From Desulforamulus ruminis DSM 2154 (GTDB lineage Bacteria; Bacillota; Desulfotomaculia; Desulfotomaculales; Desulfotomaculaceae), in the NCBI RefSeq assembly GCF_000215085.1, contig NC_015589.1, positions 3,546,120 to 3,610,119 of the forward strand: DNA of 64,000 nucleotides. Reading direction: 5' to 3'. Position numbers and translations under genes: made by a program. This document shows, piece after piece, positions 1 through 7,643 of the stretch (position 1 is the first letter of the stretch; each line of letters opens with the position of its first letter). The notes beneath the pieces were generated by a model. That model did not search any database. It saw only the letters and a list, made by a program, of their open reading frames with translations, and had not been told where the DNA came from.

Positions 1-663
1 TTTTACCTGAGTTACGGCCTTATCAATGCTGCGCCGCTGGGTCACATCCTTAACATTTTGCTCCGGTTCCAGCACCCATACCTCTTGATTGCCGCCCAGC
101 TTAAACAATTCCAGTCCATTGGGAGTCATGCGGGGCCGGTACATCTCCCCGCCCTTCTCCACCGTTTCTTTAAGGTCGGACATGATCATGTTATAGATGG
201 TATTATTCCGGTACCGGCTGCCGGTTTTTGCTAAAGGAACCGCAGTTTCGGGCACGTTGGCCAGGGTAATGCCCCAGTCGGCGGCATACTGCCGGAGTCT
301 CTGGCTGGCGGTCTGCCCGGCGGGAAACAAATAATCCTCGTAGGATTTGGCCAGGTAAATGGTGCGATCATAAACCGTCACCGAAAGGTGCTTAACGCCG
401 CTGTTGCTGCTCTCCACCTCCCATACCACCCCGGGCTGAAGCAGGTAAACCCGGCTGGTGCCCCCAAAGGGAACGCCGGAGACCCTGATTTCCTGGCCCG
501 GTTGAATGCCGGGGAAATCCGCGGTCACCACCATTTTAACTTCAGCGCTGTAGGCCATTTCGTCCAGGGACTCCTTCAAGGTAATGCTTTCCACAATCTC
601 CCGCAGGAAATGCTGGTTAGCCAGCACCACCTCGTAAAAATTAAGACCGGGGTTTACCATCAT
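1..663 (-). CDS. Phage tail hub/baseplate protein, XkdQ-like (3' end outside window)
   Basis: The reading frame is open from the ATG at 663 (or the ATG at 660) to the window edge, giving 221 residues without a stop. The start overlaps the stop of the LysM gene, as is usual for XkdP-XkdQ pairs. The protein starts MMVNPGLNFYEVVL and carries the beta-rich pattern of gp27/XkdQ-type tail hub proteins, with VTVYDRTIYLAKS near residue 95 and a segment near residue 140 with TGSRYRNNTIYN. Proteins of this family join the tail tube to the baseplate of contractile tails. The family call rests on pattern and on gene order after a LysM protein. Confidence 0.75.
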   Translation of the reverse strand, partial: MMVNPGLNFYEVVLANQHFLREIVESITLKESLDEMAYSAEVKMVVTADFPGIQPGQEIRVSGVPFGGTSRVYLLQPGVVWEVESSNSGVKHLSVTVYDRTIYLAKSYEDYLFPAGQTASQRLRQYAADWGITLANVPETAVPLAKTGSRYRNNTIYNMIMSDLKETVEKGGEMYRPRMTPNGLELFKLGGNQEVWVLEPEQNVKDVTQRRSIDKAVTQVK

Positions 664-1304
664 GGCATGATCAGCTCCATTCCCGGGTGAATGAGATTTT
701 TATCTTTACCGATGATTCCTTGATTGATTTCATAGATGTCATTTAGCTTTGCGGCATTGCCGTACTGCATTTGGGCAATCTTCCACAAGCTGTCTCCGGG
801 CTTTACGGTATATTTTTTAGGCACCGGTTTTTCATCGGGCCGGTTGCTTGTTGGAGCGGCTGCCCCGGAATACAAAAGGGGCCCTGCGGCGGTTTTCACT
901 TTAATGTCGCGCCAGGTGCGGCAGGTGAGATCAAAGTAAATGTCCCCCGGCTCGCCGCCCTTAAAGGTACCGTTGTAAGCCGATACCAGGACCTGGCCGT
1001 TGATGGGCGTCCCTGTAATTAACAGCCGGATGGGGCTGCCGCCGGTGGTCCAGGCCATAAGCTGGGCCATGGCCTGGCCGGGGTCCGGAATATTCGTGTA
1101 GCGGCAAAAGGATGAATCGTATTCTTTGGGAAAAAAAGAAGAGAAAGTAATTTCCTTTACCTTCTCCTGGCTGGGGAGATCAATCTCGCCCAGTTGAATA
1201 ATGTTTACTGTTTCCAACTGTTTTTCAGTTCTAATTTGTATTTCCTCCGGGTTTACCGGAAAGTGCAGTTCCCCGCCGGCGGGATCGGTCAGGAATATAT
1301 CCAT
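660..1304 (-). CDS. LysM-domain tail protein, XkdP-like
   Basis: 214 residues. The N-terminal part is the beta-rich domain found in XkdP-type proteins. The last ~50 residues form a LysM domain (YTVKPGDSLWKIAQ then a second half ending HPGMELIMP). In PBSX-type tails this protein sits between tape measure and hub and is thought to help baseplate assembly; LysM may bind peptidoglycan or serve as an assembly adaptor. A GGAGGTG ribosome binding site lies 7 nt before the ATG. It is translated directly into the next gene (overlap at 660-663). Confidence 0.85.
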   Translation of the reverse strand: MDIFLTDPAGGELHFPVNPEEIQIRTEKQLETVNIIQLGEIDLPSQEKVKEITFSSFFPKEYDSSFCRYTNIPDPGQAMAQLMAWTTGGSPIRLLITGTPINGQVLVSAYNGTFKGGEPGDIYFDLTCRTWRDIKVKTAAGPLLYSGAAAPTSNRPDEKPVPKKYTVKPGDSLWKIAQMQYGNAAKLNDIYEINQGIIGKDKNLIHPGMELIMP

Positions 1305-1327
1305 GGTGCGTCACCTCCCACGCAGTG

Positions 1328-2830
1328 CTAGCCAACCGCCTTGTTCTCCAGTGCGTTTTTAATGCTTCTGGCGATTTTCCAGCCCACCTCGTTTTTAATA
1401 TTTTCATAGTCTATATTTTCACTGCCGACCTGCAGGTTTACATTTACGGGAACGGTAATCTGAGTTTCCCCCCCGCCGGCCACGGCGGGAACCGGCATAA
1501 CCCCGGCAAAACCGCCGGCGGCATAGGGCCGCACGCCCAGATATTGCCCCGCCTGCTGCCAAAGGGCCAAGGCCCGGCCGCGCATCCGTGCAGACAGGGG
1601 AATAACGGCCTCTGGACCGGCTTCAGCCACCAGCCCCAGATGGGGTTTGCTTAAAATACCGCCGGTGGCGTGGTTCTCGTAACCCTTTATTGAATGAAAT
1701 TCCTCACGACTGTTCCCGGCGGTCCCACTGTTTGGCAGGATAGATGGTAAATACTGAACACCGGAAAAAGCGATCAGCTTGGCGCTGGCAAAATCCAAGG
1801 CTTGGGCCAGAGTGGTAAAGGCCTGCATAAGATTGTTTTGGCTGTTGACCACAAAACCATTGGAAGTAACGATATTGTTCTGACTGTCCAGATACACCTG
1901 TCCGGTAGATGCCATGCGTTTCTGCTGCTCGGAAACCGCTTTGCCGCTTTCCGCAAGCTGCGTTGTAGTTGAAGTGCTATTCTCCTCTGTTGCAGCGCTT
2001 TGCTCTTTCTTTTGAAATAAAAAGTCATAAAGTTTCCCCGCAGCCATTTGGCCACCCAGAGAACCCGCAAAACCGCCTAACGGACCACCCACTACCGTGC
2101 CGCCAATTCCTCCAATAATACTTCCAACCATCTCTGCCGCGGCTTTCCCTTTATTATCGGAATTAACAACACCCACCAGCCCTGAGGCGATACTTAAAGG
2201 TCCCAGATGGCTGGCCGCTGCCTTTCCTAATTTAGGAAGCACTTTTTTCCACAGTGAAGTTCCCCCGGAAGCGGCATTTCCATCCGGCAAAGCCGGAATA
2301 TCCGCCTTAGGGGTACGGGATTTCTTCCAGGAATCTTCCGCTAAAATAAACGGTGCCGCTCCAGCCACAACCGCCAAGGTACGGGCGGCTCTTTCAGAGC
2401 CGGAACTGCCCCCAGCCTCTTGGGTTAAATTTGCACCGTTTGCCCCTGCTTTAGTCACTCCTTGCCCTCCCGCAGGCAAAACACCGGCAGCAGGGGTAAG
2501 GAATACACCGGTTCCGGCTTCGTTCATTCTTTTTCCGGCATTGCCGACCAACTTGGCCAGTTCTTGTTCCGCTGATGACAAATTGACTGTCACCGGGATG
2601 GAAGATAAACTGTCTTTTACCCGGTTGCTTAAGGCTTCAATCTTTTTTAAGGCATCCGTTGCATTATCAATCATTTCGATCTTGGGAGTTACTTTTAATT
2701 TGTTGAGAGTCTCTACCCGTTTTTTAAAAGTATTCATATATTTATCCAGAGTCTTGGTTGTATTCTTTAAGACCGACTGGAGCTGGGAGGTATCCCCTCG
2801 GATTTTTACCAGCGTTTCCACGGTAGTCAT
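1328..2830 (-). CDS. Short tail tape measure protein
   Basis: 500 residues. An alpha-helical N-terminus (residues ~1-90) is followed by a Gly/Ala-rich hydrophobic stretch around residues 210-265, as in tape measure proteins. The C-terminal motif GGILSKPHLGLVAEAGPEAV followed by IPL is typical of this family. Tape measure length sets tail length, so 500 residues implies a short tail, shorter than that of prophage B in this window (1047 residues). Its ATG overlaps the stop codon of the frameshifted chaperone reading frame (2827-2829), the classical order chaperone-tape measure. Confidence 0.85.
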   Translation of the reverse strand: MTTVETLVKIRGDTSQLQSVLKNTTKTLDKYMNTFKKRVETLNKLKVTPKIEMIDNATDALKKIEALSNRVKDSLSSIPVTVNLSSAEQELAKLVGNAGKRMNEAGTGVFLTPAAGVLPAGGQGVTKAGANGANLTQEAGGSSGSERAARTLAVVAGAAPFILAEDSWKKSRTPKADIPALPDGNAASGGTSLWKKVLPKLGKAAASHLGPLSIASGLVGVVNSDNKGKAAAEMVGSIIGGIGGTVVGGPLGGFAGSLGGQMAAGKLYDFLFQKKEQSAATEENSTSTTTQLAESGKAVSEQQKRMASTGQVYLDSQNNIVTSNGFVVNSQNNLMQAFTTLAQALDFASAKLIAFSGVQYLPSILPNSGTAGNSREEFHSIKGYENHATGGILSKPHLGLVAEAGPEAVIPLSARMRGRALALWQQAGQYLGVRPYAAGGFAGVMPVPAVAGGGETQITVPVNVNLQVGSENIDYENIKNEVGWKIARSIKNALENKAVG

Positions 2831-3401
2831 CTTTTCGTCCCCTCTCTCCGGGCTCTTTCGGTTTGTTCCAATTCAATCTCGGTAAAAATCAGCAAAAGCA
2901 GTTGTTCCCCTCGGGGTAATTGCCAAAACAATCCGGGGCGGAGGTCATGCTGTACCCACATGGAGTACAGCATGCCGGCCAGGCCGCCGGATTTTACACG
3001 TTTTTTAGTTCTTCCAGGTCCACGTTAAAGCCGCTTAGGTCCAGAACCACATCGCCCACAGCGGCTAACTCCCCGGCCAAAAGGATTCGTCTGACCACTT
3101 CCTCGGGACCGGAGGCTTTAAATTTTGACAGTAATTTGGGATCTCCCCAATTGGGTTTTACGGTGGCGGCGGATATCAGAGCGGCGTTAAATTGTTCTTC
3201 ATCCAGCCGCTCAACCACCTTGCCGCGCTTCTCGCTGCGTTCGGTGCAGCGCTCCCGGATGTTGGACACCTGCTTGCCCGTTAATCCCTGCAGGGTTACC
3301 GGAATCCCCAAACGGGGAAGGGTAACGGTCTTTTGAGGCAGTTTGTCCGCATCCAGCAGCCTGTCCAGAACCTGTTCATCGGTCATGTTGTGGATTTCCA
3401 T
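2827..3401 (-). CDS. Frameshifted tail assembly chaperone (gpGT-like fusion)
   Basis: Reading the zero frame to the slippery site at 3000-3006 and then shifting back one base opens a frame of 57 further codons, ending at a TGA (2827-2829) that overlaps the tape measure start. The predicted fusion has 191 residues. The extension contains GGLAGMLYSMWVQHDLRPG and a charged C-terminus, like the T-part of such chaperones. There is no start codon with a ribosome binding site for the extension alone, which fits production by frameshifting only. This is inference from sequence; the product has not been observed. Confidence 0.8.
2994..3401 (-). CDS. Tail assembly chaperone, XkdN/gpG-like (zero-frame product)
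   Basis: 135 residues from the ATG at 3401. It resembles XkdN-type proteins: MTDEQVLDRLLDADKLPQKT at the N-terminus and a conserved helical core (LTGKQVSNIRERCTERSE). It lies between tube and tape measure, the place of the lambda G/T-type chaperones that coat the tape measure during assembly. The stop codon comes two codons after a slippery heptamer, so a fraction of ribosomes should make the longer product listed separately. Start is supported by an upstream GGAGG (tccctacctcc on the plus strand). Confidence 0.85.
   Translation of the reverse strand: MEIHNMTDEQVLDRLLDADKLPQKTVTLPRLGIPVTLQGLTGKQVSNIRERCTERSEKRGKVVERLDEEQFNAALISAATVKPNWGDPKLLSKFKASGPEEVVRRILLAGELAAVGDVVLDLSGFNVDLEELKNV
3000..3006 (-). 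promoter_or_regulatory. Programmed -1 frameshift site A_AAA_AAC
   Basis: On the minus strand the zero-frame codons CTA AAA AAC GTG TAA contain the heptamer A AAA AAC, one of the most efficient X_XXY_YYZ slippery sites known in bacteria. The -1 frame continues without interruption into the tape measure start. Confidence 0.85.
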
Positions 3402-3411
3402 TCCCTACCTC

Positions 3412-3822
3412 CTAATCTTCAACGATGGGGTCCAGCAGCTCATAGCCTTCAAAGGTAAAGGGGATTTCTTCCTTTACCTCTTCCCCGGAAGTCCAGTTGG
3501 CCAGTTGGAGTTCGTCCACCATTACATTCTTCAGCCGGACCCTTTCATGTCCATAGGATTCCGGATCCGCCAGCTTGCTTACCAGCTCGAATTTGTTGAA
3601 ACCCCGCTGCAGCATGCCGCTGGTAACTTTAAAACCGCTCATGGTGCCGGTTCCTTTTTTGGGTCCCTTTTTATGGCGCACCCAGTCGTCCCCGGACAGG
3701 TTTAATTCTCGTTTTTCCACGGCCACCTTGGCCTCCAAATGATTGACGTTGGTCTGCCATACGCCGTCAATAAACACCTGGCCATAGGTTCCTAAGATTA
3801 CTCTGCTTGCATCTAAAGCCAT
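3412..3822 (-). CDS. Tail tube protein, XkdM-like
   Basis: 136 residues with the XkdM-type pattern: GTYGQVFIDGVWQTNVNHLE at the N-terminus, DDWVRHKKGPKKGTGTMSG near the middle and PFTFEGYELLDPIVED at the end. It forms the inner tube of contractile tails. It lies 12 nt downstream of the sheath gene and 10 nt upstream of the chaperone, the standard sheath-tube-chaperone order. Confidence 0.9.
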   Translation of the reverse strand: MALDASRVILGTYGQVFIDGVWQTNVNHLEAKVAVEKRELNLSGDDWVRHKKGPKKGTGTMSGFKVTSGMLQRGFNKFELVSKLADPESYGHERVRLKNVMVDELQLANWTSGEEVKEEIPFTFEGYELLDPIVED

Positions 3823-3834
3823 TGTCTCTCCTCC

Positions 3835-5286
3835 TTATTTCACCATAAAGGTGCCGAAGATTTTTTCCATGCCGTCGGTAATCCGGGCTTCCCACTTGGG
3901 ATAGACCTCGTCCGGCGCAGCCAGGGCGGGATTGCCGTGGTAAACGGGATTTAAATAAACCGAATAGTCGCTTTCCACAATGCCGCCCTGAACCAGGGTA
4001 TCCATATATTGCTTGAAAGCATTGATCAAAGCCACTTTCCCGTCGTCATTGTTGTTGACCTTACCAATGTAGTTGTCGCTGGCCGCCTTCAGCAGATCAT
4101 TGTTGATGGCGTCCATGGTCCGGATGGCCCGAATTTTCTTCCATTGATTGTTCTGCCCCTGACGTAAGCTGGTCAGAGTATTAATGCCCTGCTCGATTTT
4201 AACCTTTTCCCCGTCGTGAACCAGCACCAGGGAGCCGGACTGCAGGGCTGCAATAACCTGATTGTTGGTGAGCCGGGGGGAAACATCCTCAAAGGGGCAA
4301 ACAGCGTAGGTAATGCTCTCGCTGAGCTTTTGCCCGGCGATCAAGCCCGCCACATAGGGAGCCACCTCGGAACTGGCGTAGGTTTCACCGTTCAGTACGG
4401 CGCCCACCGTTACATTCACGACGCCCTCATGATTAAAGCTAAGGGAGCGCTGATTGCCCAGGTTGGGGTCCGCATCGTCTGTGACGGAACCGCCAAAGAC
4501 CCCGATAACCCCTTTGCCTTCCTCACGCAGACGTTCAATCCAGGATTTGAAGGAAGTCTGCAGGGCGCTGCCGGTAATGCCGTCCAGGGTGAACAAATTC
4601 CAGACCCGGGCCTCAAAGACCGACTGGGCTGCAATATAATCGGCATTGGCCACTTCTGCAATGCCGTTGTTGCCGCCGGTGAAATCCTGGCTGTTGATAA
4701 GGGCCAGGGCCCCGTTACCGTCCGCCATTTTAACCGCTGTTACCCATTCGTTCCCGGCATCGCCGTTAATGGCCGCCACAGCGTTGTCCACACCGTTGGC
4801 GTTGGCGGTAAAGGTAAAGGTCCGCAGCAAGGCGCTGCCGTTGTAAAGCAGAATGTCCTGCTTGCTGGAATCCACCAGATTGGTCCGGACGGAAAGCTTA
4901 AAAGGACGGGTGGTTTCATACTTGGTTTCCAGCTTTAGCACATCCACCGGGCTGGCGGACCCGTCCTGCAGGGTGATGCCGGCTTTAGCCGCATTGCTGT
5001 CGGCCAAACGATAGGCTAATACCGTCTTGGCCCCTCCCAGCAGGGCCAGGCGCAAAGTTTTATAAGCGGTGGACCCGGCGGCAGTATCCTCGCCATAGGC
5101 GGCCAAGAGCTCCGCTTCGCTGGTGATTTCCTTGAAGTCTCTTACCGGACCCCAATCGGCTTTTACCGGGCAAGCAACAATGCCTCTGGCTCCCGGTTTA
5201 ATGGCGGCCAGTGCCGCGGCCTCAAAGTTCAAATAAAATCCAGGTCTTACTTTTTGCTCGGTAGGGCTCCATGTTCCTCCTGCCAT
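3835..5286 (-). CDS. Contractile tail sheath protein, XkdK-like
   Basis: 483 residues. The N-terminus has MAGGTWSPTEQKVRPGFYLN, typical of XkdK-type sheaths. The C-terminal domain contains LTSLRQGQNNQWKKIRAIRT and IGKVNNNDDGKVALINAFK, conserved in sheath proteins of myoviruses and R-type tailocins. A sheath gene shows that the particle is contractile. The start abuts the preceding 61-aa gene (stop and ATG share a base at 5286). Confidence 0.95.
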   Translation of the reverse strand: MAGGTWSPTEQKVRPGFYLNFEAAALAAIKPGARGIVACPVKADWGPVRDFKEITSEAELLAAYGEDTAAGSTAYKTLRLALLGGAKTVLAYRLADSNAAKAGITLQDGSASPVDVLKLETKYETTRPFKLSVRTNLVDSSKQDILLYNGSALLRTFTFTANANGVDNAVAAINGDAGNEWVTAVKMADGNGALALINSQDFTGGNNGIAEVANADYIAAQSVFEARVWNLFTLDGITGSALQTSFKSWIERLREEGKGVIGVFGGSVTDDADPNLGNQRSLSFNHEGVVNVTVGAVLNGETYASSEVAPYVAGLIAGQKLSESITYAVCPFEDVSPRLTNNQVIAALQSGSLVLVHDGEKVKIEQGINTLTSLRQGQNNQWKKIRAIRTMDAINNDLLKAASDNYIGKVNNNDDGKVALINAFKQYMDTLVQGGIVESDYSVYLNPVYHGNPALAAPDEVYPKWEARITDGMEKIFGTFMVK

Positions 5287-5471
5287 TAGTTCGCAACCTC
5301 CTCTAAAAATAATTTAACCGCCTGCTTTACTTCGCCGACGGTTAATTCCCGGGCACTGTTGTTATGCAGTGCTCCCAGGATCACCTCAGGTTTTACCTGA
5401 AAAATTGCTTCAGCATTATCCACCAGTTCCTGCCGGGGATAACGCTGTTCCTGTTTGGTTTTTCCAGCCAT
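5286..5471 (-). CDS. Small conserved tail-cluster protein, function unknown
   Basis: 61 residues, translationally coupled on both sides (shares single bases with its neighbours at 5286 and 5471). Basic N-terminus, then a helical region (PEVILGALHNNSARELTVGE). Small proteins at this place just upstream of the sheath are common in PBSX-type clusters. I do not recognise a specific family. Confidence 0.65.
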   Translation of the reverse strand: MAGKTKQEQRYPRQELVDNAEAIFQVKPEVILGALHNNSARELTVGEVKQAVKLFLEEVAN

Positions 5472-6451
5472 TATTGCCAGCTCCCTTCGGTTTTTATTTT
5501 CATCATCAAGGCTACCTCTTCTTCCGGTCTGGGGGTTTTGCGGGTTAACTCCACCGTAACCCGGGCTTCCCGCAAGGCATTGGACGGAATCTCCATTTGC
5601 GGGTTAACCACCGCCGCATATTTCTTTTCCGCAGCATTTAGGACCATTTTTACCTCCCCGCTCAGACCCTCCATGATGGATACGGCGGCCATAGCGTGCT
5701 GATGGGGCAGGCAGCCGAAAATCCTGCCGGTAAATTTCTTGCTCACTTCGAACAAAGACCCGGTGCTTTGTTTTGTGCTCAGCCCTGTCAGGTTCCACAG
5801 AACAGCCGGTCTAGCCAGGGTTTCCAGCCCGTCGCTGCAGTTTATAGTCCATCCTTCCCCCAACCGGGACCGGGTCCACAGCGTCAGGGCCTCCAGCCAC
5901 GGGTCCTGCTCCGCAGGCTCCAGGGTTGGGGCCGGTCTCCACCAGTGCACCTGATAGGTAAGAAAAATGGATTTATTGGCAGGGTCCTGGGGGTCTTCCA
6001 GGTTCTCCTCCACCGGTGAAACGGAAGGATTCACTTCAAACCATATTTCCCCGGCGGCCAAGGGGTTCCCGGGATCGCTCCAGTCATACCGCGGAATAAC
6101 CTTCCCGCCTGGTTGTGCATTCTTTAGAGCGCCGTATACTTTGTCTCTGAACTGCCGGGCGGTGTCCCACAAAAAATCACTGCCGGGTTCCGGGGACCGG
6201 GTTCTCACCTCAAATTTTACCTGGGTCAGGAATCGTTCCGCCCCCGGACCGGTGATCAAGCCATGGCCAAAGGAACTGTCGGCGGTATGATTGGGTACGG
6301 TCCGCAGGGCATGCATTACCAGCCAGCGGGCCCCGTCGGGAGGGGGTTGGTGGGTTGCTCCAATGGTCTTTAAATCCTCCGTAGAGGTTAAGCCAAATTC
6401 CGCCGCATTCTCAACAATGTGTTTGCCGATGGATGTCATTGTATTGTACAT
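5471..6451 (-). CDS. Uncharacterised tail-cluster protein (326 aa)
   Basis: 326 residues, no membrane segment. It sits immediately upstream of the sheath where head-completion or tail-terminator proteins are encoded in complete myoviruses. Two beta-rich halves are suggested (MVKFEVRTR-like strands near 75 and a C-terminal region with ALREARVTVELTRKT). I do not recognise the family. A role in tail termination or tail capping is inferred only from place: something must end the tube in a particle without a head. Confidence 0.65.
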   Translation of the reverse strand: MYNTMTSIGKHIVENAAEFGLTSTEDLKTIGATHQPPPDGARWLVMHALRTVPNHTADSSFGHGLITGPGAERFLTQVKFEVRTRSPEPGSDFLWDTARQFRDKVYGALKNAQPGGKVIPRYDWSDPGNPLAAGEIWFEVNPSVSPVEENLEDPQDPANKSIFLTYQVHWWRPAPTLEPAEQDPWLEALTLWTRSRLGEGWTINCSDGLETLARPAVLWNLTGLSTKQSTGSLFEVSKKFTGRIFGCLPHQHAMAAVSIMEGLSGEVKMVLNAAEKKYAAVVNPQMEIPSNALREARVTVELTRKTPRPEEEVALMMKIKTEGSWQ

Positions 6452-6571
6452 TTAATTCACCTCGATCAGAAGCAGGATCTTCATAAAATCCCTTTCTCCT
6501 GAAATCCCTTTTTGCGTGCCGCCGGTTCCGTCAGGGGGAGGCAAGGGCAGAATATTCATCAACGTCCTCAT
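6452..6571 (-). CDS. Leader-proximal small protein (39 aa)
   Basis: First reading frame of the late operon: ATG at 6571, 39 codons, stop TAA directly abutting the ATG of the next gene. It has a strong ribosome binding site (AAAGGAGG, 5 nt spacing). The product begins MRTLMNILPLPPPDGTGG and ends in hydrophobic MKILLLIEVN. Function unknown; it could be a structural peptide or only serve translational coupling. Confidence 0.55.
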   Translation of the reverse strand: MRTLMNILPLPPPDGTGGTQKGISGERDFMKILLLIEVN

Positions 6572-6619
6572 GAGTTCCTCCTTTCATTATCCTTTTGCAG
6601 GGCTGTTTTTCTCTTGCCG

Positions 6620-6663
6620 GGGAAAGAAAAAACCGCCTCATTGCCGGCGGTTCATTCTTTCCC
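6620..6663 (-). terminator. Hairpin with U-run in the late-operon leader
   Basis: On the minus strand, AACCGCC (6652-6646) pairs with GGCGGTT (6637-6631) and is followed by six T residues. Flanking GGGAAAGAA (6663-6655) and TTCTTTCCC (6628-6620) extend the stem. It lies between the TATAAT at 6671-6676 and the first gene of the tail operon, so it would be at the very 5' end of the late transcript and could act as an attenuator. Confidence 0.6.
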
Positions 6664-6670
6664 TAATAAC

Positions 6671-6676
6671 ATTATA
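6671..6676 (-). promoter_or_regulatory. Candidate late promoter, -10 TATAAT
   Basis: A perfect TATAAT on the minus strand about 100 nt before the first late gene. No good -35 hexamer is found 16-18 bp upstream (CTGTTT there), as expected for a promoter that needs an activator such as the product of 6762-7301. The start would fall near 6664, at the foot of the leader hairpin. Confidence 0.5.
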
Positions 6677-6721
6677 GTTCTTTGGCGGTACAAAAACAGG
6701 ACAAGAAAGGGACATCCTTTC

Positions 6722-6769
6722 CGGCTTAAATGAAAAACCGCCCGGGCAGGCGGTTTTTCATTTAAGCCG
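6722..6769. terminator. Perfect bidirectional terminator
   Basis: A 21-bp perfect inverted repeat (arms 6722-6742 and 6749-6769, loop CGGGCA) with A5 and T5 runs within the arms. It contains the stop codon of the regulator gene and separates the regulator from the late operon. It can end transcription from either side. Confidence 0.8.
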
Positions 6770-7301
6770 TATGATAATTTTCAAAGCCCAACAGGCTTTT
6801 AGCCATATAATTGATGGCCCTGTCTCTCACCCGCTTGCAATGCCTCTCTTCATACATGACTTGTTCTGCTACTTCAAACCAGCGCAGGTTATCAATATAA
6901 AAGCCTTTGATAATCACCTGCTCCTTTTCATTTAACGAGCTTAAGGCATTATCCATTTTCTGCAGCAACCGGATCAGGTGATTTCTTTCCCGCTCGGCGG
7001 CGGCCCGATCCTGCCTTCTCAATTGTTCAAATTCCCTGTTGATACCTTCATTGGCCTGGAGATAGTTGAAGGCCACCTGCGAGGTCTTATCACTGGCCCA
7101 TCCCTGGGATTGGGTTCGGCTTTCCAGGCTTCTGGCAAAATATACTCCTTCCAGGGTTTCTTCCGGCGTTTCCCGGATCATGGGCACCTGCAGCAGTTGA
7201 ATATCAATTTCAAGATTCTTTACCCGGGCTTTCATGGAATTGTAATCTCGCAGCAAAGTCTCTACCTTTTCAAACAAAGGATGTTTTCCCAAAATAATCA
7301 C
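6762..7301 (-). CDS. Sigma-70-region-4-like late transcription regulator (Xpf/ArpU type)
   Basis: 179 residues. The C-terminal ~60 residues (LNEKEQVIIKGFYIDN, then WFEVAEQVMYEERHCKRVRD) look like a sigma region 4 helix-turn-helix as in phage late activators Xpf of PBSX and ArpU-type proteins. The N-terminal half is charged and helical. In such phages it switches on the tail/lysis operon. It is placed between the repressor control region and the late operon, but a strong terminator separates it from that operon, so it should act in trans at the late promoter. Confidence 0.7.
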   Translation of the reverse strand: MIILGKHPLFEKVETLLRDYNSMKARVKNLEIDIQLLQVPMIRETPEETLEGVYFARSLESRTQSQGWASDKTSQVAFNYLQANEGINREFEQLRRQDRAAAERERNHLIRLLQKMDNALSSLNEKEQVIIKGFYIDNLRWFEVAEQVMYEERHCKRVRDRAINYMAKSLLGFENYHTA

Positions 7302-7364
7302 CTTCCTTAAACATTCATTTTCCTTGGCATATATGGCAATTTGCTTAACTTTTTAAAAAAGCAA

Positions 7365-7393
7365 TTGACTTTTATAGACTTTAAGTATATATT
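7365..7393 (+). promoter_or_regulatory. Candidate promoter P1 of the control region
   Basis: TTGACT, 17-bp spacer, TATATT, reading towards the repressor gene. The -10 box overlaps an operator-like sequence (ACTTTAAGTATAT). Confidence 0.55.
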
Positions 7394-7424
7394 ACAGGTT
7401 GGTACTTTTATTTTTGCGCCCACC

Positions 7425-7439
7425 GTGTACTTAGTACAC
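7425..7439. promoter_or_regulatory. Candidate repressor operator
   Basis: Perfect 15-bp palindrome GTGTAC-TTA-GTACAC between the divergent regulator and repressor genes. Related sequences occur near 7377-7390 and 7531-7545 (the latter ends AAGTACAC). Size and place fit an operator for the CI-like repressor. Apart from this and the two promoters I see no gene in 7302-7643. Confidence 0.6.
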
Positions 7440-7504
7440 GAAATTAGCAAAAAATAATAGAAATCACCCGGGATCAGCATTTCTAACGTAAAATACTTTA
7501 TGGT

Positions 7505-7533
7505 TTGGACAATCTTGTATTTGAAACTATATA
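7505..7533 (+). promoter_or_regulatory. Candidate promoter P2 of the repressor gene
   Basis: TTGGAC, 17-bp spacer, TATATA, reading to the repressor gene 110 bp downstream. The -10 overlaps the third operator-like site (7531-7545), which would allow autoregulation. Confidence 0.5.
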
Positions 7534-7643
7534 CTCTAAGTACACAAAGGGCAAGATGAATATTTTATGATATTGAATGATCTATTAGGATTAAACCTTT
7601 AATCCTTAAAATATCTCTTATTTTTATATGGGGAGGCTGAATC

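Noticed and set aside
2097-2885. Plus-strand reading frame of 262 codons in the tape measure gene
   Set aside because: Antisense shadow with composition (Pro/Ala-rich) caused by the Gly/Ala codons of the tape measure.
1-7301. Reading the first cluster as a complete prophage
   Set aside because: No terminase, portal, capsid or integrase between regulator and sheath; only the tail half is present within the window.
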